A DNA stretch of 14,397 bases, taken from Promethearchaeota archaeon. GTDB taxonomy: Archaea > Asgardarchaeota > Lokiarchaeia > Sigynarchaeales > SOKP01. Location: contig DAOUUT010000064.1 of NCBI GenBank assembly GCA_030668025.1, positions 1-14,397 on the forward strand, in the 5' to 3' direction. Below the pieces are notes generated by a model that saw nothing but the letters and a program-made list of their open reading frames with translations, did not search any database and was not told the origin of the DNA. Position numbers and translations under genes: made by a program. Shown one piece after another: positions 1 to 6,076 of this stretch. The first letter of the stretch is position 1. The number at the start of each line of letters is the position of its first letter.

Positions 1-1
1 A

Positions 2-292
2 AAATTAGCTGAAATGGCAACAAAATTACAAGCTGCTCGATTATTGACTTATAATGCAGCAAAGTTAGCGGAAATGAATAAAAATATAATAAAAGAAGCT
101 TCAATGGCAAAAGCTTTCTCAAGCAAAGCAGCGGTTGAAATCACATCTGAAGCAGTTCAGATTCATGGAGGAATCGGATACACTGATGAATACTCTGTTG
201 AAAGATATATGAGAGATGCTAAATTTTTTATGATTGGGGGCGGTACTTCTGAAATTCAGAACTTAGTAATCGCACGAGAAGAGTTAAAATAA
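2..292 (+). CDS. Acyl-CoA dehydrogenase, C-terminal fragment (5' end outside window)
   Basis: This is the C-terminal flavin/substrate-binding helical domain of an acyl-CoA dehydrogenase, an FAD enzyme that oxidises acyl-CoA to enoyl-CoA and passes electrons to ETF. The frame is open from base 2, and the ATG at 14 is an internal methionine (KLAEMATKLQ), so the gene begins to the left. Family marks are AARLLTY, the QIHGGIGY motif, the ERYMRDAK segment and the closing GTSEIQ...IARE. The residue that is the catalytic Glu in short- and medium-chain enzymes (YEGTSEIQ) is Gly here (IGGGTSEIQ). From family knowledge, isovaleryl-CoA and long-chain dehydrogenases also lack Glu there and use a base elsewhere in the protein. 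The substrate is therefore probably not a simple short chain. The gene converges with the minus-strand operon after only 30 bases. Confidence 0.93.
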   Translation, partial: KLAEMATKLQAARLLTYNAAKLAEMNKNIIKEASMAKAFSSKAAVEITSEAVQIHGGIGYTDEYSVERYMRDAKFFMIGGGTSEIQNLVIAREELK

Positions 293-322
293 TATAAATT
301 TAAAAAATTAGAGTAAAAAAAA

Positions 323-1174
323 TTAATAATTATAGAATCCTTTCTTTGTTTTTCTTCCTAATAAACTATCTCTTACCATTTCTTTTAAAAGCGGGCTAGG
401 TTTATACTTCTCTCCGAATTCTTTGGCTAAATAATTGCCAATCTTATCGTAAATATCTAATCCAACCAGATCGCTAAGCTCCAATGGGCCCATAGGGAAA
501 TTAAAAGCTAACTTACAAGCAGCATCAATATCTTCTGCGCTTGCAATTCCCTCGAGTTTCATATTAATAGCTTCGTTACACATTACGTATATTAATCTCG
601 AAGTAACAAAACCAGGAGAATCATTTACTATTACTACAGTTTTTTTTAATCCTTCGGAAAAATCCTTTGCGATTTTTAAAGTTTTTTCTGATGTATTTTT
701 GCCTTTAATTAATTCAATTAATTTCATGACGGTTGCCGGATTAAAAAAGTGGATTCCTACTATTCTATCTTGGTGTATTGATTCAGAAGCTATTTCCGTG
801 ATGCTTAAGGAGGATGTATTCGAAGCAAGAATCACTTCCCTATCACAAACTGAGTCTAATTCAGCAAACATTTTCTTTTTCATATTCATATCTTCAAATA
901 CCGCCTCTATTACCAATTGTACACCCTTAACAGCTTCATCTTTATTTACAAATAAATGAATTCTGTTAAGATATTTCTCTGCTTCTTCTTTGCTTATTTT
1001 GTTTTTGGAGACAAAAAATCTCTCTAAATTTTTTTCAATCGCATTTTTTGCTTTATTTAAGATTTCCTCATTTTCATCAACTAAAGTCACATTATATCCA
1101 TAAGTAGCGAGTAATTGTACGATTCCTGAACCCATTACTCCAGCACCAATTACACATACATCTTTAATATCCAT
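323..1174 (-). CDS. hbd: 3-hydroxyacyl-CoA (3-hydroxybutyryl-CoA type) dehydrogenase
   Basis: This soluble NAD-dependent dehydrogenase interconverts 3-hydroxyacyl-CoA and 3-oxoacyl-CoA in beta-oxidation or its reverse. The N-terminal Rossmann fold starts with VIGAGVMGSGI, followed by the acidic residue after the second strand (LVDEN). Then come VIEAVFED, the catalytic region ASNTSSLSIT, and GIHFFNPATVMKLIE carrying the catalytic His. The C-terminal dimerisation domain has NDSPGFVTSRL, FPMGPLELSDLVGLD and the end GRKTKKGFYNY. I chose ATG 1174 over GTG 1186 because a strong GAGGTGAGG site lies 6 nt before it and the resulting 283 aa matches the family's usual length of about 282. It is the second gene of an operon: the crotonase stop codon (1183-1185) lies inside this ribosome-binding site, so translation is probably coupled. 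Hbd is the closest functional label; the chain length or ring substrate is not decided by the sequence. Confidence 0.93.
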   Translation of the reverse strand: MDIKDVCVIGAGVMGSGIVQLLATYGYNVTLVDENEEILNKAKNAIEKNLERFFVSKNKISKEEAEKYLNRIHLFVNKDEAVKGVQLVIEAVFEDMNMKKKMFAELDSVCDREVILASNTSSLSITEIASESIHQDRIVGIHFFNPATVMKLIELIKGKNTSEKTLKIAKDFSEGLKKTVVIVNDSPGFVTSRLIYVMCNEAINMKLEGIASAEDIDAACKLAFNFPMGPLELSDLVGLDIYDKIGNYLAKEFGEKYKPSPLLKEMVRDSLLGRKTKKGFYNY

Positions 1175-1180
1175 TTTTAG

Positions 1181-1189
1181 CCTCACCTC
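1181..1189 (-). promoter_or_regulatory. Ribosome-binding site that decides the start of the 3-hydroxyacyl-CoA dehydrogenase
   Basis: On the minus strand GAGGTGAGG sits 6 nt before the ATG at 1174 and is a near-perfect anti-Shine-Dalgarno match. It contains the TGA stop of the preceding crotonase gene and the alternative GTG start at 1186, which argues for coupling and for the ATG. Confidence 0.7.
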
Positions 1190-1974
1190 TTCCTAAATTT
1201 CATATAATCGGCTTTACGCTTTTCTAAAAATGCGTCTTTTCCCTCTACGGCTTCATTGGTGTTATAATAGAGAGACAACCCCCCAACGCCTAATTGCGTT
1301 ATGCCCGTCGTCCCATCGGTCTCTGCTAAGAACGCATATTTCAGCATTTTCAAAGCTGTCGGACTCTTTTCCAATATTTCTTGACACCAGATATTTACTT
1401 CTTCATCTAATTTTTCTATAGGTACAACTCTATTAACAAGTCCCATTTCTAAGGCTTGTTGAGCGGTATATCGACGACATAGATACCAAATCTCTTTGGC
1501 ACGTTTCACGCCAACAGCACGGATCAAATCACCGGTCCCATATCCCGGATCAAAGGAACCTACGCGTGGTCCAGCTTGTCCAAGTTGCGCATGTTCTGCC
1601 GCAATGCTAAGATCGCAGACGACATGCCATACATGTCCTCCACCGATCGCGTATCCATTTACACGGGCTATAACTGGTTTGGGTAATGTGCGAATTTGGT
1701 GAGTTACATGCTGCCAACCAACTTCCAAAGGCAACAAATACGTTCCCTTGTAGCCTCCTTTCTCGCGAGTCGTCTGATCTCCGCCAGTACAAAACGCTTT
1801 CTCTCCAGCGCCGGTGAATACCACAACACCTATTTCCTTATCCATACATCTGTTAAAAGCGTCGATCAATTCATGGACAGTGTGCTGTGTACACGCGTTG
1901 TAGCGCTGAGGTCGATTGATTGTTATACGCGCAATCCCATCTTTTTTTTCAAAAATGATATCTTCATAATCCAT
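1183..1974 (-). CDS. Crotonase-superfamily enzyme, BadI (2-ketocyclohexanecarboxyl-CoA hydrolase) / MenB type
   Basis: This 263-aa crotonase-fold enzyme belongs to the branch holding BadI, which hydrolytically opens the ring of 2-ketocyclohexanecarboxyl-CoA, and MenB (dihydroxynaphthoyl-CoA synthase). Branch marks are INRPQRYNA, FTGAGEKAFCTGGDQ, the oxyanion-hole stretch YAIGGGHV, GPRVGSFDPGYGT, EIWYLCRRY, MGLVNRVVP and a C-terminal LYYNTNEAVEGKDAF with the active-site Tyr. DPGYGT and the short length (BadI about 260 aa, MenB about 285) favour BadI. GGGHV and the VGSFD run are equally MenB-like, so I hold BadI at about 60:40. Its neighbours, two acyl-CoA-oxidising enzymes and no menaquinone genes, favour degradation. 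Base composition is visibly richer in G+C than the genes on both sides, suggesting recent acquisition. First gene of the minus-strand operon. Confidence 0.88.
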   Translation of the reverse strand: MDYEDIIFEKKDGIARITINRPQRYNACTQHTVHELIDAFNRCMDKEIGVVVFTGAGEKAFCTGGDQTTREKGGYKGTYLLPLEVGWQHVTHQIRTLPKPVIARVNGYAIGGGHVWHVVCDLSIAAEHAQLGQAGPRVGSFDPGYGTGDLIRAVGVKRAKEIWYLCRRYTAQQALEMGLVNRVVPIEKLDEEVNIWCQEILEKSPTALKMLKYAFLAETDGTTGITQLGVGGLSLYYNTNEAVEGKDAFLEKRKADYMKFRKR

Positions 1975-2006
1975 TATATCTCATCTTACTAAAATTAAGT
2001 TTTTAA

Positions 2007-2017
2007 TTTTATATTTA
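2007..2017 (-). promoter_or_regulatory. Candidate TATA box for the crotonase/dehydrogenase operon
   Basis: Read on the minus strand this is TAAATATAAAA, a good archaeal TATA-like element. It lies about 32 nt before the ATG at 1974, which would give a very short leader. In such AT-rich DNA similar boxes arise by chance. Confidence 0.4.
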
Positions 2018-2109
2018 ATCAATAAGAATGTTCTTGAAATATTTAATAATTCCTCATTGAAGTCGAATTTATAGAAATGTCTTAGAGGATATAAAAATCT
2101 AATATTTAT

Positions 2110-2188
2110 GTGAGCATTAGATACTTTCACTTCGTGAAACTTATGTTTCACGATTTTCTAGAGAAAATCCCTAGATAATTGTGCTCAC
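2110..2188. repeat. 79-bp palindromic element folding as a three-way junction, overlapping a stop codon
   Basis: The outer arms GTGAGCA (2110-2116) and TGCTCAC (2182-2188) are perfectly complementary. Inside are a 7-bp perfect hairpin GTGAAAC/GTTTCAC with a 4-nt loop (2134-2151) and a directly adjacent 8-bp hairpin GATTTTCT/AGAAAATC (2152-2169). A further TTTCAC at 2125-2130 can pair with the same GTGAAA, giving an alternative fold. The last base of the element is the G of the TAG stop codon of the gene at 2709->2188, so as RNA it would form the immediate 3' UTR. TA dinucleotides occur at 2107-2108 and 2189-2190, almost flanking the arms, as a TA-duplicating miniature transposable element (MITE) might leave. 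It is not a tRNA: no T-loop consensus is present. Confidence 0.6.
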
Positions 2189-2709
2189 TAATGTACCATG
2201 TTTTGCTTTACTTCACGTACCATATTTTGGCCTTCTTTATTGATCTGAGAAATTATTTCTCTTAATATCTCGGTAATTTCAATACCTTTCAATTCACTTG
2301 AGATATAAAGCATCGATAGTACTTCTCTTGCTAAAATTGTAAGGTTCTTCATATCATCAATAGGAATTCTAATTCCTAGTGCTTTAATATCCATTTGCGT
2401 TTCTTTTTCTTGTTGTCTAATAGCAATTAGAAAGTCATTCTTTCGTCCTTTCCATAGTTCTGATACAGTTCTAATAGACAAGATGTATCTTTTAGTTGGA
2501 CTCTTTAGCCCATGAATCTCACTTGCGAACCCTAAAGGTTTAGAGCTTTTAATTGCTTCTAACCCAAAACTTCTGTTGAATTTATTAGTTTTATCGAGCT
2601 TTTCTTTCATTTTAGAAATTTCAGATGTTAATTGTTCAATTTTTAACGACAATTTTTCAAATTTTTCGAGGAATAGTTCCCTATCTATAAGATTCTCACA
2701 ATCGCTCAT
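2188..2709 (-). CDS. Hypothetical coiled-coil protein, 173 aa
   Basis: I do not recognise the family. Residues about 5-45 form a heptad-like, strongly charged coiled coil (EKFEKLSLKIEQLTSEI...). After a short polar linker comes a predicted alpha-helical domain of about 100 aa with hydrophobic helices (ILAREVLSMLYI, IEITEILREIISQI). There is no signal peptide or membrane segment, so it is probably cytosolic. The gene begins with ATG at 2709, about 12 nt after a GGGTGG stretch. The C-terminus carries an imperfect 8-codon duplication (QNMVREVK / QNMVH; at DNA level the copies are at 2191-2205 and 2215-2229). The TAG stop coincides with the edge of the palindromic element, so the reading frame may have been ended or shortened by that element's arrival. 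A TATA-like stretch lies upstream around 2725-2745. Confidence 0.75.
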   Translation of the reverse strand: MSDCENLIDRELFLEKFEKLSLKIEQLTSEISKMKEKLDKTNKFNRSFGLEAIKSSKPLGFASEIHGLKSPTKRYILSIRTVSELWKGRKNDFLIAIRQQEKETQMDIKALGIRIPIDDMKNLTILAREVLSMLYISSELKGIEITEILREIISQINKEGQNMVREVKQNMVH

Positions 2710-2806
2710 TTAAGAAGCCACCCAAATATTATGTATTATATGTTTTGATTTACTGTTTAATAAAATTAGTTATTAAAGGATTAATCTCTCTTACTTTTGT
2801 AATTTT

Positions 2807-2843
2807 TAAAAATAAAAAAATGAATAAGAAAAAAGAGAAAAAT
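2807..2843 (-). terminator. Oligo-T terminator after the membrane-protein gene
   Basis: On the minus strand, starting about 15 nt after the stop at 2859, there are several T-tracts in a row (runs of 5, 6, 7 and more T). This is the form of archaeal intrinsic terminators, which need no hairpin. AT-richness makes the call tentative. Confidence 0.4.
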
Positions 2844-2858
2844 TATTTTTAACTATTT

Positions 2859-4169
2859 TTAAAAAGCGTCGAAATCTTGGTCATCCGGTTCTTTTTGCTC
2901 TGAAATTTCCTTTGAAAAAGGTTCAGTTTCTTCTTCAATTGACTTTAAATCGTCATAGTCTTGTTCTTTTTCCAGTTCTGGAGTAGTCATAGGTTCTTTC
3001 AATTTTTCTACAAAATCGATAGGACTTAAAAGCTCTTTAACCTCTTTATCTACTTTTTCTTTGAACTCTCTTTCGTTTAGGATGTATTTCTTAATTTCAA
3101 CATACCCTAAACTTATTAGTATAATAAGAAAGAACAGTAAAACGCCCCAATTTTTAACCAGGTTTACAAATGAATTGTCTAATACATCAATTGTAATAGC
3201 AAAATCGAAACCACTAAATAATTTATAAGGGTAGTTGTGAATAAACTCGTATGCTACTTTTGAAAATACTAACCAAATTAATATTGAATCAACGCCAATT
3301 CGTTTAAATTTTAATCTTTTTCTTAACATTTCAGCTTGAGAACCCATTAAAGTGCTAATTGCATATAATAGTATGAATAAATCCAGAATTAACAAGATAA
3401 ATTGGGTCGCTATTGATGTACTTGCTCCACCTATGTTTTTAATAGCAAAAAAGATTTTTACAAGTAGAAAAAAAGTATAAATGACAACAGAAAGCGAAAA
3501 CATCCCCAACCACGCGTTAAATATTTTTTTAAATATGTATATAACCCCGACTAGGATAAATGCTACAATTATAAGCCCAACTAAAATTACAACAAAATTT
3601 AAAGTGCCGTAAACGGTTTGAGTAAATGTGAAACCAACAAGAGCTCCAATACCTTGTGATTCAGATAAATATAAGCCTAACAAAAGTATAGAAAAGATAG
3701 ACCCGCCAACAAATTCAATGCTTCGATAAAATGAGCTATGTATGCGCTTTTTCAAACTATCGTCTATCCTTTTACTTGTAAGATAAGCTCCGTATAAGAT
3801 AAACCACGACGTAAAGAAAACATAAGATATTATTGAAAATAAGAAGAGTCCCACCATAATTGGTATTAAAAAAAACATTAAAGGAAGAGTTAATAATAAC
3901 ATCAAAAAAATTTTCCATGTGGCAACTTCCTTCACATCTTTTTTAGCAAATAGTGAAAACAAAAATATAAACACTAAGAACGTCAAAAATGGTATATAAA
4001 TTACTACACCTATTAAATCAAATAAATCTAATTGATTACCAAGAATTTGAATTGAATATTGGAAAGGTAGTTGAATAATTGTAATATTCACAAGAAGCCA
4101 AATTACCAGAATCAAATATTTCCGGTTTTCTTGAAGAAATAATTTCTTCAAGTTATCAATTGTATCCAT
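2859..4169 (-). CDS. Multi-pass membrane protein of unknown function with acidic cytosolic tail
   Basis: This 436-aa protein has about nine or ten hydrophobic segments, at roughly residues 18-40, 50-72, 84-105, 106-128, 150-168, 190-212, 217-242, 255-275, 290-310 and 337-358. There is no cleavable signal peptide; the N-terminus (MDTIDNLKKLFLQENRKY) is polar and followed directly by the first segment. Basic patches (TSKRIDDSLKKR, RKRLKFKR) sit in loops probably facing the cytosol. Residues from about 360 form a charged helix (EIKKYILNEREFKEKVDKEV) and then a disordered, very acidic tail (EKEQDYDDLKSIEEETEP, ending DDQDFDAF). I see no transporter signature, catalytic motif or glycosyltransferase pattern, so the function is unknown. 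The acidic tail could be a docking site for a soluble partner; that is inference. The gene appears to be transcribed alone or with the DUF72 gene upstream (48-bp gap). Confidence 0.85.
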   Translation of the reverse strand: MDTIDNLKKLFLQENRKYLILVIWLLVNITIIQLPFQYSIQILGNQLDLFDLIGVVIYIPFLTFLVFIFLFSLFAKKDVKEVATWKIFLMLLLTLPLMFFLIPIMVGLFLFSIISYVFFTSWFILYGAYLTSKRIDDSLKKRIHSSFYRSIEFVGGSIFSILLLGLYLSESQGIGALVGFTFTQTVYGTLNFVVILVGLIIVAFILVGVIYIFKKIFNAWLGMFSLSVVIYTFFLLVKIFFAIKNIGGASTSIATQFILLILDLFILLYAISTLMGSQAEMLRKRLKFKRIGVDSILIWLVFSKVAYEFIHNYPYKLFSGFDFAITIDVLDNSFVNLVKNWGVLLFFLIILISLGYVEIKKYILNEREFKEKVDKEVKELLSPIDFVEKLKEPMTTPELEKEQDYDDLKSIEEETEPFSKEISEQKEPDDQDFDAF

Positions 4170-4190
4170 AAAAAAAAGATAGACTTCGAA

Positions 4191-4200
4191 TATTTAAAAT
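4191..4200 (-). promoter_or_regulatory. TATA-like box, probably giving a leaderless message
   Basis: ATTTTAAATA on the minus strand lies about 21 nt before the ATG at 4169, and no Shine-Dalgarno sequence is present in between. With the usual archaeal spacing the transcript would begin at or next to the ATG. It lies within the 48-bp gap after the DUF72 gene. Confidence 0.4.
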
Positions 4201-4217
4201 TTTTTAATATCTACACT

Positions 4218-5018
4218 TTAAAAGTAATCTGATAATTTTTTTTGTTGATTAAATTGATTAAAAGGAAGATTAAATCTCTTTTTCAACAAGTTTACGGATT
4301 CAGGGGCAAACCCCATAAAATGATTATTAACTATTATAAAGATTTCACGAATATCAGGCGAATTCTCAAGATCATTAACCTTTTGAATAAGATCTCTTAA
4401 TTTTTCCTCTTGGTTTCTCTGAATGTGGCTAAACGCCGTTAATTCACGGTCACCTATGAGGCGAATATAGTATCTGTCTTGGTTAGGTAAATAGTAAGCT
4501 TTTAACTCTGGTTTGTACGTTGTTCCTAAGATAAATTTAGTACCGTCTATTAACTCTGAAATTAATTCTTTTTTGAACCACGAATTATCGCGAAGTTCAA
4601 GGATATACACATTTCCCGAAGGGAGCTCGTCAGTTAAAAAATTTAGTTGTTTGAGGTGTTTTTTCGTAAATTTAAACCACGGTGGAAATTGTAATAAATA
4701 AGCAACAGTTTTTTCTTTTATCGGTGATAATTGATAAAAAAATTGAGAAATTAAAGAAGCAATATTTGGAACTTTTAAATCGTGAGTAATTTTCTTCCAT
4801 ACTTTTATTACATACTTAAATTTTTCTGGTACTCGATCGTTCCACTTCTTTACTGTCGAATATTTAGGAACATTGTAAAAAGTTGTATTTATTTCAATTA
4901 AATCAAAAAATCGGGAGTAAAATTTTAAGCGATTAAATTTCTCAAGCGATTTAGGATAAAAAGAGTTTACCCAGTCTTTATAATCCCAACCAGCACAGCC
5001 AATGTTAATTTTTACCAT
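4218..5018 (-). CDS. DUF72 (YecE-like) family protein
   Basis: This 266-aa soluble protein of the DUF72/YecE family has a TIM-barrel-like fold; its biochemical role is not established. Family signatures run in order: INIGCAGWDYKDWVNSFYP at the N-terminus, FFDLIEINTTFYNVP, the KWNDRVPEKFKYVIKVWKKITH strand-helix, YLLQFPPWF, YILELRDNSWF, YYIRLIGDR and the end IIVNNHFMGFAPESVNLL. Length matches the family's usual 240-290 aa. No signal peptide or membrane segment. ATG 5018 immediately precedes the conserved first strand, so the start is secure, although only a weak GTGA lies upstream. The gene is divergent from the coiled-coil pair, sharing a 240-bp AT-rich promoter region with it. Confidence 0.92.
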   Translation of the reverse strand: MVKINIGCAGWDYKDWVNSFYPKSLEKFNRLKFYSRFFDLIEINTTFYNVPKYSTVKKWNDRVPEKFKYVIKVWKKITHDLKVPNIASLISQFFYQLSPIKEKTVAYLLQFPPWFKFTKKHLKQLNFLTDELPSGNVYILELRDNSWFKKELISELIDGTKFILGTTYKPELKAYYLPNQDRYYIRLIGDRELTAFSHIQRNQEEKLRDLIQKVNDLENSPDIREIFIIVNNHFMGFAPESVNLLKKRFNLPFNQFNQQKKLSDYF

Positions 5019-5141
5019 TATTATTCACAAGTACACTTACGCAATAACTGCTAGACCTTATTAATTCAAATAGATCGTAGAAACAATTGATAAAATAAAT
5101 TATCTTAATAAATTAATAAATTATTAACATTTATAGTAAAG

Positions 5142-5150
5142 TTTTATAAA
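5142..5150 (+). promoter_or_regulatory. Candidate TATA box for the coiled-coil gene pair
   Basis: TTTTATAAA at 5142-5150, followed by a purine-rich run, is the best archaeal-style TATA element in the 240-bp divergent gap (5019-5258). It would leave a leader of roughly 85-100 nt before the GGTG at 5257. The whole gap is very AT-rich, so this is weak. Confidence 0.3.
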
Positions 5151-5258
5151 AGAAAAAGAGAGTTACAATACATATAAGGTCGAGATAATTAAAAAAACTT
5201 GAAATACGAATAATTAAACTTAAAAAAATTTTCATTTTAAATTTAATAATAAAAAAGG

Positions 5259-5930
5259 TGTACGGCAGTTAGTATAGATTGGGAGCGTGCTGAATTAGCG
5301 CCAGAAAAAGGTCAGAAGGTAGAGGGTAGCGTCTTATTAGATTTACGCGCTAAAATCAATGAATTAGAAAGAGCCTTAGTTAAGTACAAAGAAGATCTAA
5401 AAGAAACAAAAGAGAGTTTAAAAGAAACTCAAAATAAATTAATTGGTAGAGAAAAAAGCCTAGTCAAAATTAGTGAAAAGTTTTCATCAGCTAAAAAGAA
5501 TTTAGACGGTGTTTCTGAGAATAAATTAAACGTTGATATAGAATTAACACGATTAAAGCCAAAACTTGAAGAATTTAAAGAAGGAGTGTTAAGAGCAAAC
5601 GAAAATATTGAAAGATTAGAAAGTGAATTGAAGTTTTCGACAGAAAAAGTAGCTGATATGGAACAAAAATTAGAGTTCAAAAATAAAGAGATAGATAACA
5701 ATAAAACCGATATGGAAAAAAGAAAAAACGAAATTAATCTCCTAAATGGAAAAATTAAGGAGAATAGAGAAGAAACAGAGGAATTGATTAAAAAAATAAA
5801 ATCGCTCGAAACTCAGCTTTCAGAAGTTAAAGCATCACCTATAATTTTGGAGCGAATAAGAGAAGTAATGAAAATCAAAGGCTTTCTTGCAGATAGAGAG
5901 CTCGATCTGATATTTAAGGAATTTGAATAA
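5259..5930 (+). CDS. Coiled-coil protein A with conserved N- and C-terminal caps; no canonical start codon
   Basis: The frame is open from 5253 to the TAA at 5928-5930, about 220 codons, and matches the next gene without gaps at its beginning. Both have SIDW, then AE, PEK, VEG, LLDLR, KIN and LE at identical spacing (this gene from codon AGT at 5271). The middle, about residues 30-185, is a long charged coiled coil. The C-terminus (PIILERIREVMKIKGFLADRE) again matches the paralogue and may be a small folded helical cap. No ATG, GTG or TTG lies in frame before SIDW. GTG at 5258 is in another frame and meets TAG four codons later. Compared with the paralogue, one base is missing between the shared GGTGT and SIDW, so either an indel (real or an assembly error) or a non-standard start is likely. 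In-frame GTG 5586 is internal. I do not know the family's function. Confidence 0.75.
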   Translation, partial: CTAVSIDWERAELAPEKGQKVEGSVLLDLRAKINELERALVKYKEDLKETKESLKETQNKLIGREKSLVKISEKFSSAKKNLDGVSENKLNVDIELTRLKPKLEEFKEGVLRANENIERLESELKFSTEKVADMEQKLEFKNKEIDNNKTDMEKRKNEINLLNGKIKENREETEELIKKIKSLETQLSEVKASPIILERIREVMKIKGFLADRELDLIFKEFE

Positions 5931-6076
5931 TATCTTGATATTTTATAAATTTTTTATCTTGAAATCTATTTTAAAGTTGTGTTTAATCGATTAAAATATT
6001 AACTTGAAAAGATTAAATATCTTGTAAAATAAAAATATTAATATAAAATAATTCAATAAAAAAAATTAATAAAGGT

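Noticed and set aside
1496..1992. Plus-strand frames opposite the crotonase gene (1496-1702, 1696-1992)
   Set aside because: They are shadow frames of a higher-G+C gene whose minus-strand product matches a known family along its full length.
2110..2188. tRNA gene, because of a 7-bp outer stem, a length of 79 nt and a cloverleaf look
   Set aside because: No T-loop consensus, no D-arm GG, the two inner hairpins are directly adjacent and the loop sizes do not fit on either strand.
5586..5930. A separate 114-aa gene starting at GTG 5586
   Set aside because: The frame is open and clearly coding far upstream, matching the paralogue's N-terminal cap, so this GTG is an internal Val codon.
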